Assembly (NCBI GenBank): GCA_030549775.1
Contig: CM060173.1
Coordinates: forward strand, 63,802,367-63,866,366
Source: Tamarix chinensis
Taxonomy: Eukaryota > Streptophyta > Magnoliopsida > Caryophyllales > Tamaricaceae
Direction: 5' to 3'
Length of the DNA stretch: 64,000 nucleotides
Shown here: in pieces, positions 11,560 through 23,989 of the stretch
Layout: every line of letters begins with the position of its first letter
Numbering within the stretch: position 1 is the stretch's first letter
The notes under the pieces: model-generated
Seen by the model: the letters and a program-made list of their open reading frames with translations, nothing else
The model's database searches: none
What the model was told of the DNA's origin: nothing
Made by a program: the position numbers and the translations under genes

Positions 11560-12740
11560 AAGTTTACTAAAATACTCCTTGCTTGTAAAATTACTAAGTC
11601 ATCACTTTTTACTTGCCAATTTACCATATTACCCTTCATGTTTGCTTAATTAGTAGATTACCCCTTGTATTGGTTAAACTACCAAATTATCCTCCATATT
11701 TAATAAATTACCAACTTTACCCCTCATACTTGTTAAGTTACCATTTTAGCCTTCTAGTGGGTTAAATTACCATATTACCCTTTATACTTATCTAAATTAC
11801 TAAATTGCCTTTAAGCTTATTACGTTACCAAGTAACCCTTCATACTTGTTACACTTGTCAGGTTTCCCATTTGGTTAGTTTGATTACCAACTTGCCCTTA
11901 TTCATTATTATAATTATCAAATTGCCTTTTTTAATTAGTTAAATTACTAAATTGTCCTTCTCCACTATTATAATTACCATTGTATCCTTCTTCATTATTA
12001 TATTTACTATTTTGCCCCTCATTCTACAAATTACCATAATATCCTTCCTTTACACCAATTTACCATTTTACACTTCTACATTATTAAATTACCAATTTAC
12101 CCTTCTACTTCATTAATTACCATTGTGCCCTTCCTTTATGCCAAATTACCATTTTACCTTTCTACTTAATTAAATTACCATTTTACCCTTCTACTTCATT
12201 AAATTACCATCTTACCCTTCCATTATACCAAATCACCATTTTACCCTTCTACTTCATTAAATTATCATTTTAGCCTTCCTTTATACCAACTTATTATTTT
12301 ACCCTTCTACTTTATTAAACTACCATTTTATCCTTCCTTTATACCAAATTACCATTTTACCCTTCTTATTTATTAAATTACAAAAATGCCCTTTCAATTT
12401 ACCATTTTATCCTTCTACTTTATTAAATTACCATTTTACCCCCTTACTTTACAAAATTACCCTAATACCCTTCCTTTATACTAATTTACTAAAATAGCCT
12501 TGTCTTTTATTAAATTACCATGTTACCTCCTTACTCTATAAAATTTACCAAAATACACCTTTCTATTATATTTAATTCACCCAAATACTTTCTTGCACCC
12601 AAAATTTTACCAAGTTATCCCCTTTCTATATAAAATTACTAAAATGTCCTTCTTTCTTGTCCATTTACCATTTTACCCCCCTTTACTCTTGTAATTTACC
12701 ATTTTGCCCTTATTATACTACTTTTACCAAAAAACCCTTA
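11560..12740. repeat. Degenerate minisatellite of TTACCATTTTACCCTTCTAC units
   Basis: For about 1.2 kb the plus strand repeats a 28-32 bp unit close to AAATTACCATTTTACCCTTC followed by TACTTCATT. There are several tens of imperfect copies and no open frame. The most regular part is about 12030-12450. It lies in the middle of LTR B and expands that LTR's length. Confidence 0.85.
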
Positions 12741-13399
12741 CTACATGAAATATCAATATTAATGCTACATACCCATCATTCTAACTCCACCAACTATTAT
12801 TAATTATTGTTAACATATATTAGAACCTACCACACAAATTTTTAGGCCACACCTTTTGCATATGCAAAAATTACCAAAATGCCCCTAGGGCTCATATTAA
12901 CATTACTTATGCACCCATAACCATATTAACATATCATATCATGCATATACTTTTAACATCATTATTACCGACAAAACTCCTTCCTTAAGTATTATTTCTA
13001 CACATGACACATAAATTAACATGCTTTTCCTTTTCAATCAACATATGCCACTAAACACATCATCCTTAACAACATACATGATGCATATAAACATATTAAA
13101 AACCCTAATGTGCTAGCATACATATATCCATGTGTTTAAGTAAGGTTTAATGGTTACCTTATTTCCCACAAAAATTAAACCTTACTATTATCCCGGTTAA
13201 AGATTCAAGCTTTGATTAGCAAAATCAATACCTAAAAATGATACCCACAATTATCATGTTAAAAATAGGAAAAATCAAAAAGGATAAAACTTTATCAAAA
13301 CTTAATTAATGACATACTTTATTTAACCATCAATATACCTCAACAATTAAACCAAACAAGTTCCAAAACAATGTCGAACTCACGCTGCATAAGCAACAT

Positions 13400-14690
13400 G
13401 ATCCACATGCAAGTTATAAGGGGAAGAAGGGTCGAAGGAAGGGAGGTGGAAAGAAAATGGGGGGTTGGTTCGGTTAGGGTCTTAGAGCTAAGATGAGGGC
13501 AAGTGGAGGGCATTTAGGGCAAGGTCTAAGTGTAGGGGTGGAGTGAGGGTGTAGGTGGTGGTTGGGCATGGGTTATTGGTGGCCAAGGGCGTTGGAGGCG
13601 GCGGTTGCAGGCTGGGAAAAGTGGGTCGAGGGTTGGAAGAGGAGAAGAAGGAAGGAAGAGAAGAAGGAAAAGGAGGGGCTGGAGGGCTAGTTTTTAGCCA
13701 AATGAGGTAAGGGGGTGGTAGGGGAGGTTGTAGGGAGTAAGTTGGTAGCTTGGGAGGCTGCAAAAGAGGTGGAACGATGGCAGAGGGTGGTGGTGCAAGG
13801 ATGAGTCAGAAAAGGGAGGGAAAAGAAAAGAAGAGGAAGGAGGGTGGCTACAGGGCTCGAGGGAGTGGCTTGGTAGTGCATGGTGGTAATAGGGGTGACA
13901 GGAGGCAGTGCAAGTGGTTATTTAGGTAGTGGCAGCGGTAGTCGAGGGTGGCGGAGCACAATAGGACAAGGAAAGGAAAGGAGAAGAAGGGGTCGGGAGA
14001 GGGAAAGAAAGGGGCTCAAATGGGGTAGAATGAAGCAAGAAGTAAGAAGAAAAAGGAGAGGGAGAAGAGGGGAGGTAGGTGCGGTTGGTCAGGGGTAGGT
14101 TGCAGGTGGCGGGAAGAGGAGAAGAAGAAGGGAAAAACATGGCATGTGGGGAGGGTTTGCAGGGGCTGGTTTTGTCTGAAAATGGGAAGAAAAGGATGAG
14201 GGAGAGAGAGGGAGAGATAGAGCAGGCTGTAGAGGGGAAGCAAGTGGCAGGGAGGAGCTATAAGAGGCAGCCATGATGTGCTAGAGGGGCATGTTTATTC
14301 AGGGGTCGAAGAAGAGAAGAAGATGAAGGAAAGAAAGAGAGCAGGCTGGCCAGGCGAGGGAGAAAGAAGAGCAGCGGGATGGCTCAAGAGCATGAGAGAG
14401 GGAGAGAAACAAAGGAGTTAGGCTAGCCTAGTTGGGGGGAAAAGGAAGAAAAAAAAGAAGGGAAAAGTAGGATGGGGGAGACGACATGGGAAAGGAGAAG
14501 GAGGGAAAGGAGGAAATAGATCGGGCAATAGCCTAGCATAGGGAAGAAGAGGAAGCAGGCTGGGTGGCCTAAAGGAGAAAAAGAAGAAAAGGAAAAAGAA
14601 GGGAAAAAAAGAAAAAGAGAAAAAGGAGAAAGAAAAAAATGGAAAAGGGAAAAAGGAAAAAGGAAAATGGGGGAGAAATAAGATAAAATA
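13400..14690. repeat. Purine-rich tract of LTR B
   Basis: About 1.3 kb with a strongly purine-biased plus strand (GGGAAGAAGG, GGTGGTGG and AAAAGGAAAA motifs) grades from G-rich to A-rich toward 14690. It corresponds to the pyrimidine-rich zone that follows the LTR start in the other LTRs here. Short open frames over it are low-complexity artefacts with no domain. Confidence 0.75.
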
Positions 14691-14936
14691 ATTTATAGAA
14701 TTATAGAATTTATTATTTTTGATAAATAGATTAATTTAATAATTTAATTTATTAGTTTAAAAAGGTTAATTTTAGTAAAATATTAGTTTGAAAATTTATT
14801 TAAATAAAATGAGTATGATAAAATTACAAAATAATTATTTTAATTTATTAAATATTCATATCCATTTTTATATACTAAAAAATCCACATAATGTAGTTAG
14901 CCTAAATCTTAACTAAACATAATGTATTACAATAGT

Positions 14937-15329
14937 TGCCAAAAATAATCTAAACTAGTTAGCCTAAATCTTAACTAAACATAATGTAGATCTTGATGCC
15001 TAAGAAATGGCTAGCTACTAGCCTATACCATTACCCTCAACATACTCGAGGTGAGAATCATAACCTTGTAAATCATCCCTTACCAACCAAGATAGAAGAT
15101 AGATCATCATAGCAAACCCACAAATGTAGAATCAATATGGTGAAGTAATAGTAAAACAAACTACCAAAAATATAGGAAGGGATCATACTTCACATTGTGG
15201 GTCCTATAATAACATGATATATGAGATGCTAAGAAATCATAACACGTAAGATCATTTATAACATATATGACATAACATAATATGATAAGCTATAAGACTA
15301 ATTCCAAGTATTATCATTATCCATGATTA
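14937..15329. other. Unassigned intergenic sequence
   Basis: Right flank of LTR B. It contains a second copy of TAGTTAGCCTAAATCTTAAC (near 14957), otherwise found just inside LTR B (near 14896). No gene or further element is recognised. Confidence 0.4.
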
Positions 15330-15725
15330 GGATTAGCACAGGATTGCAGCTCCCATCACCACTACACACTAGTGTTAAGGGCCTTTTAGCAAAGATTTTC
15401 AACATCCACAACACTTAGTATCCTAGGTAAGGGGACATATGCTAAATTTGGGTCTATAACACCCTAAAAAAATCTATTATAATTAAATTATATTTGATAT
15501 TCATGATTAGGATGATTGTAGGACTACAACTCCCACACCAATGTATAATAGTGCTAAGGAGCTTTTTTTAAGGATTTTAAACATCTAGTATACTTAAACT
15601 CCTAGGTAAAGGGATATACACTTAATTTTGGGTCTGAAACACCCTCCACACCAACACTAGTGCCAAGAGACTTTTCTTAGGGATCTTCAACATTCACCAC
15701 ACTTAGTCTCCTAGGCTATAATGCA
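15330..15725. repeat. Tandem triplication, about 120-185 bp units
   Basis: Three diverged copies of one unit begin near 15330, 15508 and 15640. Each has TACAACTCCCAYRCCA-like sequence (first two), AGTGYTAAGRRRCTTTT, RGGATTTTMAACATC, and CTCCTAGGTAARGGRATA (first two). The first two end in TTTGGGTCTRWAACACCCT; the third is partial. No coding capacity. Confidence 0.7.
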
Positions 15726-17819
15726 TAATTAAGATAACTAAACCCTAAGTATGCATACTAGGGAAGGAATCTAATATTTACATTATTTAACTCCATAGAT
15801 TAATTCAAATTGGGTGTTTTAAGTGTTAACACCAAACACTAACCAACACTATCCAAGCCACAAAAATGGGTGTTTAGGAGATAACACCAAACTCAAGTAT
15901 ACAAGTGTTTCCCATTTTTATTTGTTTTCTATTACTTAGATATAATTATTGATAGCTCAAGCCATACAGGAAATCAGAGACTAGAAGTCAAAACCTAGGT
16001 AAATTTTCAAGAAAGATTAATGTCCCTAAGGACCAAAAGTAAGAAAAATCCAAGAAAATAAGCCCAATCGAGTGGCAACTTAAAATGCCAAAAATGTTCT
16101 AAAAAGGCATCAACTTAATCAACTAAATTGGTGATCTATTTTACCAATCATTCAAACATAATATTATAATTATAATCAAGTGCACCCATCAACTACCATG
16201 TTAACTTAGATGACTGAACCAATGGTACCATCGATTGTCGGACTAAAGTAGACAATCAATAGCATAACAGAGAACATTTTTTTTAATTTTCCACTAGTTA
16301 TCCCATTAAATAAAGACTTAAAATGGTCAAATGAAACAACAATTTAGTTAATTGATGTGACCCATTGAGCAATGGATTCCTAGGCTGAAAAACATGCGAA
16401 TAAAGACATAGGTAAGTTAAAATAACCACAACTCCTAACATGCTTTAAACTCATCAAAGGCATATACAGACCATTCTAGACAACAAGGAACATGGGTTCA
16501 TGCTCATCAAATTAAACACGACACCTTCTTATGCTCAAAATCACAAAAATCATGTTTAAATGACAAAAGTCTAAAACATGCTCAAACTACCTAAGGAAAC
16601 AAGATTCATACCAAATGCTAAAAAATAAAGGTTCAATTTATTACATAAGTCACATGGAAAACACTAAGATCATAAGACCACAACTTGCAACACACACTCT
16701 TAATTATATTAAAGATCCAGATATCTTATCTTTAAGAAAAAATCTTCTAGCATGAGTAAAATCTCCTAGCTTGATGGCTTCTATCAAGACTCTTGATTTT
16801 TTTAAGAAAATTAAGAATTAAAATAGTTAATAAACTCCCCCTTAAAAAATCAACTAAAACCAAAAAACAAAATAAGAAGTAGAAGTAGACTAAACCAAAC
16901 TACTACTTAGAGTTATCTTTCCAAGAGGAGAAAAACCACAATATTCAACCCTTTTTGAGAGAGAGAGAGAATTAAAATGAATATTAGGATAAGTAAAAGG
17001 AAAGGCTTTTGCTAAGAAAAAGGAGGAAATGGGGAGTTAGACCTTATTAGGCAAAGAGAAAAAGAAAGGGAGGAGGATAAAGAACAAAGTGCAACACTTG
17101 GAGAAATGTTAGCTCAAGGAAAATATATAAAGGGAAAAAATGGTCGGGAGAGTTAAAAATGAAAGTGAAGAGTATGAGGACAAGGATGTAAGAGATTGAA
17201 ATGATAAAATATATGTTGGAGGAGCGGGGATTTAACTAAGTCAAGTATGAAAATATAATAAATAAGCCTCAAAGGTATGCGTATGCAACCTAAGGGTAGA
17301 GGAGAGAGGTGAGGAGAGTGAGAAGAGAGTAAGTAGGAAAAAAGTTAGAAAAAGCATTTTTAAGGGATTTTAAATAAATAAAAATTATTTCATAATATAA
17401 ATGATATTAAAATATTCTCCAAACACCCCAAATTGGTTAATAAAATAAAAAATCATAATATAAATGTTATAAAATTATTTGAGCAAGTATCAAAAAAAAA
17501 AAGAAATAGAACTGAGATTCGTAGACATTAGTTGACCAATTACCTTAATTAGTAAATTGATATATCTTTGGTAAAGTGTGTGTTTTTTAAGTATCCCCCA
17601 TTTACTAATACCATTCAACCAAGGGGGGAATTGATTGACTCCTACCATCATTTGACTTATGCTCCAAAATAATTTTTTATTTTTCATCTCCAATTTTTTA
17701 TGGAAAATAATAAAAATATATTTCCATGAAATGTTAGTAAAAATGTGTCCAATTGTCCATATCATGAAACAATCCTTTAATTTTAAAATTTTGACAACTT
17801 GTTCATCATTCTCTAGATT
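15726..17819. other. Unassigned; possibly a decayed minus-strand LTR
   Basis: A purine-rich stretch (about 16950-17345), then AT-rich sequence with ACACCCCAAATTGG near 17420, gives the general look of the start region of a minus-strand LTR. Terminal motifs and target-site duplications were not found. A 116-codon minus-strand open frame at 17490-17840 shows no domain I recognise and is probably chance. Confidence 0.3.
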
Positions 17820-18263
17820 GGAAAATGATGATGACAACAATGGTGATAAAAATGATGATGATGATATTAATATTAATATTAATATTAATTACAAAAAATA
17901 TCCATAATAATAATATTTCTAATTTAATAATAATAAAATTTTTACTATTAGTTGTAATAATAATAATTATAATGTTCATGATAAAACTAATAATAATATT
18001 AAAATTCATAACATAATATAATAATGATAACAATATTATTATTGTTATTACTATCCTTTTTACTAGTGCTAATAATAATAATAATAAATATTAATAAATA
18101 TAATTATATAAATATAAATTATAATAATAATGATATTAATGTTACTATTTATATTATTATTATAAAATCTTATCACAGTATTATTATTATATAGAGTAGT
18201 AATAATATTATTATTTATGTAAGTTATAATAATATTAATATTATAATAATATTATTACTACTC

Positions 18264-18308
<45 letters not shown>

Positions 18309-18442
18309 TTTTCTTCAAAGAATTATAATGAAAATAAGAAAAATAATAATAGAAATATTAATAAATATAAAATATTAACATTAACAATACTCTTATTAGT
18401 AGAATTAGTAAAAATAATAATATTATCATTAATATTAATGAA

Positions 18443-18486
<44 letters not shown>

Positions 18487-18860
18487 TATTATTATTATTA
18501 TAAATAAAATTATTATTATTATTAAAACATATTAATATTAATATTAATATTAACTTTACTACTAACATTATTACTAATTACTAATTAATATTAATAATAT
18601 TGTTATCATTAATATTAATATTAATGCTTAGAATATTTTATTATGAATATTAATATTAATGTTAATAATAATTTTATTTTTAATAATATTAAAAATAAAA
18701 ATATCATTATTATTATTTGATTAATATCAATATTGATAAATACTGATGAAATCAATAACGTATTAATGTTCTTTTTTAAAATAATAAGCATATTAATATA
18801 TGTTAATAATAATGCTCATAATAATAATAATAATAATATGATTATAATTATTATTATTAT
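17820..18860. repeat. AT-only microsatellite field (AAT/ATT, AATATT)
   Basis: Over 1 kb of DNA is built almost only from A and T in trinucleotide and hexanucleotide runs. These include GATGAT and AATATT (17824-17890), TAA (18267-18307 and 18449-18484) and ATTAATATTAAT (18534-18665). It contains many self-complementary segments, including the hairpin at 18179-18278. All open frames here are repeat translations. Confidence 0.9.
18179..18278. repeat. Perfect inverted repeat, 36-bp arms, 28-bp loop
   Basis: The left arm (18179-18214) and right arm (18243-18278) are exact reverse complements by eye, centred on the non-repetitive core ATAGAGTAGTAA and its complement TTACTACTCTAT. Because the core is not a trinucleotide repeat, the symmetry is not just a by-product of the AAT microsatellites. 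Confidence 0.85.
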
Positions 18861-20897
18861 TAATTTTTTAATTAGAAAATATGTTGAAAACAATAGCATA
18901 TATTCATGTTGAAAACATATAAAATATAGTTTAGGTTGTTATCTAGTTTTTTTTTCATAAAGTTAGAAAAGTGTGTTTTCTTAAAAAAGATACCTTGTTT
19001 TGTGAAATTAAATGAACTATTATTTTGTTCTTCAATTCAAGGCTTTGATCTTCAACAGAAGGATAGATTCAAGTTTCTTGTTAATCAAAGGTTGTTCTTG
19101 TTCAATTAGAGTTTGAATCATGAAAGAAGTTTATTTTACTTATTTTGTTCTTCTATTAAAAGCTTTCTTGTTAAATTGAAGAATTGATTATTCAAAGTTT
19201 ATTTATTTATTTTTTAATTAAAGGCTTTAATGTTTGGATATTTGAATTTTTTTTATATATTTGAATTTTTTAAGCTTCAATATTCAAATACTTAACTTCA
19301 AAAATCAAATATTTAACTTTAGAGTACTTTAGGTCTTCTCTTTGAGAATTTTTGAATTAAAAACTCCATTCCTAAAATGTAAGAAAGATCCTTCTTCTTA
19401 CACAAGAAAAACCCCTTCGTTGTAGGCTTGGTCTTGCTCAGATGTTGTCATGTATCACAATCCAAGTCTTAGATGGAGGATTTAATATGTTACCTCTTCA
19501 TGCTTTATCTTTTTTATTTTATTTATTTATCGTATCAAAGTATGTTGAATTTTAGTTTTCACCAAGATAAATGACTCATCTTCTCAATGTATAATCTATT
19601 ATTTTAGGTTTATGATTATTTGGCTTAATTTTATTATGTTCTTCTTATTTGTACCCATTTATTTTATTTTTGCCTATTTTTGTGTAATGTTATTATATTT
19701 GGCATCTACATTTGGTTTTAGAATTATGGATTAATGATGCTTAAATAACATAAAAGCTAAATGGGTCTTAGAATGAGTTAATATAGCTCTCATGATGCTC
19801 TAATTCAATGCCTTAGTACACGCCTCACGTGTTGTTCATGAATGCCCTGATGAACACCCTCTTCTCATCCTTTCACCCTAATGATTGCCACACTGTCATC
19901 ACCCCTACTAGTGATGATTCAATCATAGAGGAACACCAGCCTGATTATACCTAATGCAATTGATTATCAATTCAACAACAACCCATGGAATTAAATAAAT
20001 ACAATTTAGCGAAGTACTTAAAGGCTAGGTTTCAAAAATTTCCTACTCGACAACTAATGAATTAGAATGGAAGAAATTCAAGAACATGGAAATAAAGGAT
20101 TGATTTGATGATTTGATAATCTTGGATGTATAATGGCTAAAAATTTGTATTTCTACTCAGGAGAAACATAACCTTTTTCAGTCACGGCAAAGATGGATGA
20201 TCATGAAAATGCTTGGCCAATCCTTCTACCATGAGACAATCTACCACAAGCTTAATGACCTGTGGGAATTGGAGGTGTGTATAATGATGCAGAAGCATCT
20301 CTTGAAAACACTCAATCTTCTTCTTCTAATGATGGAGATCAAGAATAGTTAGCATACTTAGAGATAGAACTAATTATGTTTGAAAATTTGTATGCTTCTA
20401 ATGTGTTGTCAAGTCATTTGTGCAAGTATTATACATTTTTGTAAGAAATTCATGAATCTCATGATGGTTAAAGTTAGTTAAGGTATAAGATAATGACAAT
20501 GGATTATAAGTTTACAAATTTTAAGGAAGAAAAAGGCTACGATACTATAAAATTTAATCACATATGATTATATGTATGTATTGCATTATTAAGTTAGGTT
20601 GCTTTGTTATTTTTTTTTATATTTTGTAATACTTGTAAATTATCATTGTAACCTTTAATATATGTCATGAATTTTGCCATAAGTAATGCCTTAGGAGGGT
20701 TATTTCATTAATGAGGTTGCTAATGGGGTTCTTAATAAAAAGGCATGCATAGTTATATGCATATATATACCCTGTACTCAAGGAATGTCGATATTCCAAT
20801 TTTTATGAACTCAAGTTCTTCGTGACTTAGAGAGAGGATTACACGAGTGGTGTTTCTTTTTCTTCTCTTCTCCTTCTTAAATTTTGTACATTTATAA
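18861..20897. other. Unassigned AT-rich region with a possible decayed coding tail
   Basis: 19000-19330 repeats CTTGTTAAT and TTCAAWYWAAAGGCTT-like words. On the plus strand 20259-20348 is an open stretch of 29 codons plus TAG, rich in Asn, Asp and Ser (GGVYNDAEASLENTQ, then SSSSNDGD). It is followed by AT-rich sequence resembling a plant 3' UTR. Stops interrupt the frame directly upstream. I do not recognise the protein, so a processed or decayed gene fragment is only a guess. Confidence 0.25.
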
Positions 20898-22842
20898 TGT
20901 AATATCCCAAAACTTTATTGAGAATGTATGCATGACCCTATATGGTCTAGCCCCTCACCTACTCCTCCAGCCTTATGAAACCTACCCCTGTCTCCCTTAC
21001 TGCATTGTTGCTCCGACCTACACACCGACAGGCAACTACCAACCCCCTCACCTTGTCTTCTTCCCCTTCTTATCCACTTCCTCCAACCCCTACACCTACA
21101 AATACCCCTCCCCACTCCCTCCTTTCTCCTATTTTCTCCACAGAACCAATCCCCTACCCCTTACCCGCACCACCTAAACAGATGCCGCCACTGCCGCCAC
21201 TAGGTTGTACAGTCATCGCCACTCCCTCTATTTCTTTTCCCTTCATCACCCTATATCTAATGAACCACTCCCCTACCCTTCCTTCCCCTTCCTCTTCTCT
21301 CCCCATCTCCACTACTACTACTACCCTCCCCACCTCCCTTGCTGCCCAAAAAAACCCCCTACCTTACCATGTTTCCACCCCTTCCTTTCTCCCCTCTCCT
21401 GTATTCCCCTTTCTTTTCTCTCCCTCTCAACCACTGCCAATGCCACCACCTCACCTCCACCGAGAGGCCAGCACCACCATTATAAACCCCTTGATTTAGG
21501 GAACCCTACCACCTAGGAAACCCTAACTCCCCTCTCTTTTTCTAACCCCAAAACCCTCTTTTGCACCATCATCCACTGTCACTGCACACCTCCACCCCCT
21601 CACCTACAATTCCTTCTAGTTGTAACCTTCTCCCTCCTACTTACTTATTATATTTTATTTTAATAATTTGTTATTATTAAGATTATTATTATTATTATTA
21701 TTATTTAGTTAAGGAATTAAAGAAAAAGTAAAAATAAGTAGGAAGAAGGTGAAATGACCTAGTGATGCTCTCTTTATAGGGTTTGAGCAAACCCTTCCCC
21801 ATGAGGAGGCACAGGATTCATGCTTCAAGCCTAGAGCCCAACTAAATAAGGATATAGTTAAGGTTTTGGGTTATGTTATAAATCTTATGAGCATGGATGT
21901 ATTGCCATGCTATGTGTAAATATATGGGCATATGAACTAAGTATGTGTGTGCAGTAGCTTAGCTTGTAAGGAGCTAAGGTATGATGAGCATGATTTTATT
22001 AAGTGTTATATATGTGGTTTTGACTTCCTATGCATAGACATGTCTTATGTGCGGTTGAAATATTATGGTATGTATGCCTAGATAACTTAGGTGGGTATGA
22101 GTGGTTATAAGAGATTGAAGAAAATAAAGAGGGTGGAGTGAGTGAGGTGATTTGTGGAGAATGTTCTAAATGTCTCATGAAATATGGTTGAGAAAATAAA
22201 AGGAGAAAATAATAAAATGAAGGGTTAGGATAAAATCTTGCATGAGGAGTGTGAGCCTTGCACGAGGGAAAGATTTACATGGGGAAATCTAATAAACCTA
22301 TTGCTTGCATTATCTGTATTTTATCTTTTGTTCCTTGTCTTAGCTATATGATTACCTTACTCAGTATGTAGCATACTAATCATACCTATCATGGGTGTTG
22401 CTTATTCCCATAAGCAATAGCCCCTCTTGGGTCTATGCAGGTAGATGATGAGGCCCTTGAGGATTTTGATGCTTATGATGAGTTGGTCTGGGTAGAGTGA
22501 CGTTCTAATGTCCCAGGGATAGGGCCAAAAATGGTGTTCTTCAAACTACTTATCGTTTATGTTTTCTATTATTTTTAATCCCCCATAGCAGGGCATTATC
22601 TTGTATTTTATTTCACTCATGTATTAACCTTAACTTTTGTGCACTCTGCTTTCTACATGTTGAACTTCTTACTTTTTTTAATCATCTCATGTTATTGTTC
22701 CTTATATCTTTTAACCTTGTGCTTAGTATGAGGCTAGCTAGGGATTATACTTGTACTGATCATGGTGGTAGCACCCCCTATATGGTATATGATTTTCCTT
22801 AACAAATGAAAATTTTCAACTGTAAATTTTAGGAGTGTTATA
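20898..22842 (+). mobile_element. Gypsy-type LTR, plus strand, about 1.95 kb, probably solo
   Basis: It begins TGTAATATCCCAAAAC and ends GGAGTGTTATA, decayed forms of the TGTAATACCC and GGGGTGTTACA termini seen elsewhere here. The inner order also matches: pyrimidine-rich, Pro/Ser-codon-like stretch (20950-21650), ATT run (21675-21703), then the TTACTCAGTATGTAGCATAC segment near 22355 that also occurs late in LTR G and the Tekay LTRs. No PBS follows and the 5-bp flanks (TATAA, GAGAA) do not match. It may be an old solo LTR or part of a broken element. Confidence 0.6.
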
Positions 22843-23059
22843 GAGAAGTAGCAAGAGTTTTCCTAGTGAGAAATCAAAGGTTCTCATTAGTACAGTTAGG
22901 TCTTGGTATAGATCTACTCAAATCTATCAACATTCGAGACAATAGAATCAAACTCAAGTGAAGATTGAGTTTTGGATAAGAGTTTGCAACTTCTAATATT
23001 TTAAAAAAGATCTTAGATTCTTGTAGAATATTTTGAAGGCAATATTTCGCATCATATAA

Positions 23060-23530
23060 GGTCATTGTTATGGGGAAAGACTTTTCCCTATTTAAACTAT
23101 ATAAATTTGATGATTTTAAACACTTCTTAATAAACGGGTCGAGGGTAATATATGACCATTACCTTACTGCTTGAATATAGAGTCATGAGTTTCGGGCATC
23201 AATGGTTCCATCACTTTAACCTTAGCTTGGATCTATATTCTAGAGTACCATATTGAGTAGTATGGGGATATGAGTAAACTAAAATTTTTAGGTGATTGTG
23301 CGGGGAGGTTTATGAAAATTGATACCAAAACTATAGCAATGTCAAAGAGGGATTTTGCTAGGCTTTATGGTGGAGCTTGATCTAAGCATGCCCCTATTAC
23401 AAAAAAGTTATCTCAATTCCTCTCTTTTCCTCATTAAATACAAAGTTATTTGTATGTTATTTTTTTCATGTGGGAAAATCGGCCATGTGTAATCTAGTTG
23501 CCTTGATTCTAGTGTCAATATACAGGTGAT
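23060..23530 (+). pseudogene. LINE ORF1 remnant (DUF4283-like plus zinc knuckle)
   Basis: In L1-type plant LINEs, ORF1 encodes the RNA-binding coat protein. Translation with frame changes gives SRVIYDHYLTA, then HEFRASMVPSL, then GDCAGRFMKIDTKT. These follow the usual DUF4283 pattern of 'GPW-IADHYLTV', 'WIRIPGLPIEYY' and 'IG--IKVDT-T'. A CGKIGHV-type zinc knuckle follows near 23475, where a stop has replaced one residue. At least three stops and one frameshift break it. It precedes the RT remnant on the same strand, as expected. Confidence 0.65.
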
Positions 23531-23989
23531 GCACAGTAAGAAGAATCACACGTTGGAGGAGGCTACTTTGGGAGGGAACACCCACATATGGAGCCAGAAA
23601 ATGACATACCCTTTGGCCCTTGGATGTTGGTCATAGGGAAGGGAAGGGAAGATGTCACCAAACCTCGAACCATAAGCATAACCATGACCCACATCAAACT
23701 CTCAAGCAATAACCTATGAAGAATTAAAGGCCAAAGCAAACAGGGAAAATTTCAAACCTATGAGGCTTTAATAATGCTAGAGTTAAGGCTATGGGTTTAT
23801 CTAGTGGTATTTGGTGTCTATGGAATTAAGATATGGTTAAGGTTCAAATCCTTTGAGCCTTAGGTCAGTTTCTTCACTAACAACTTGCGACATTAAATGG
23901 TAAAAGTTTTCCTTTTACTAAAGCATATGGGTCTCTCATTCCCACTTCTCAATAAAAGGGGAGCCCTTATTAGTCTTTCCTATGATATT

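Larger units (their letters stand above)
10037..14931 (-). mobile_element. Solo LTR B (minus strand, about 4.9 kb, interrupted by LTR A)
   Basis: On the minus strand it ends in GGGAGTGTTACA at 10037. Its last bases are TGT at 5191-5193, displaced by LTR A, with the equivalent bases repeated in the right GTTGT copy. The start is placed at 14931 because TGTAATACATTA reads leftward from there. ATAGT follows at 14932-14936 and also precedes the end at 5186-5190, a plausible 5-bp target-site duplication. No internal coding region is present. A local duplication of GTTAGCCTAAATC-type sequence around 14895-14990 straddles the start, so that boundary is less certain than the end. Confidence 0.7.

Noticed and set aside
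13488..14276. Pro-, Ser- and Arg-rich open frames on both strands
   Set aside because: Low-complexity purine-rich LTR region; frames overlap on both strands and lack any motif.
17490..17840. 116-codon minus-strand open frame
   Set aside because: No recognisable domain, AT-driven composition, and it ends in the AAT microsatellite field.
20893..22847. Target-site duplication for the LTR at 20898-22842
   Set aside because: Flanks TATAA and GAGAA do not match, so no duplication is claimed.
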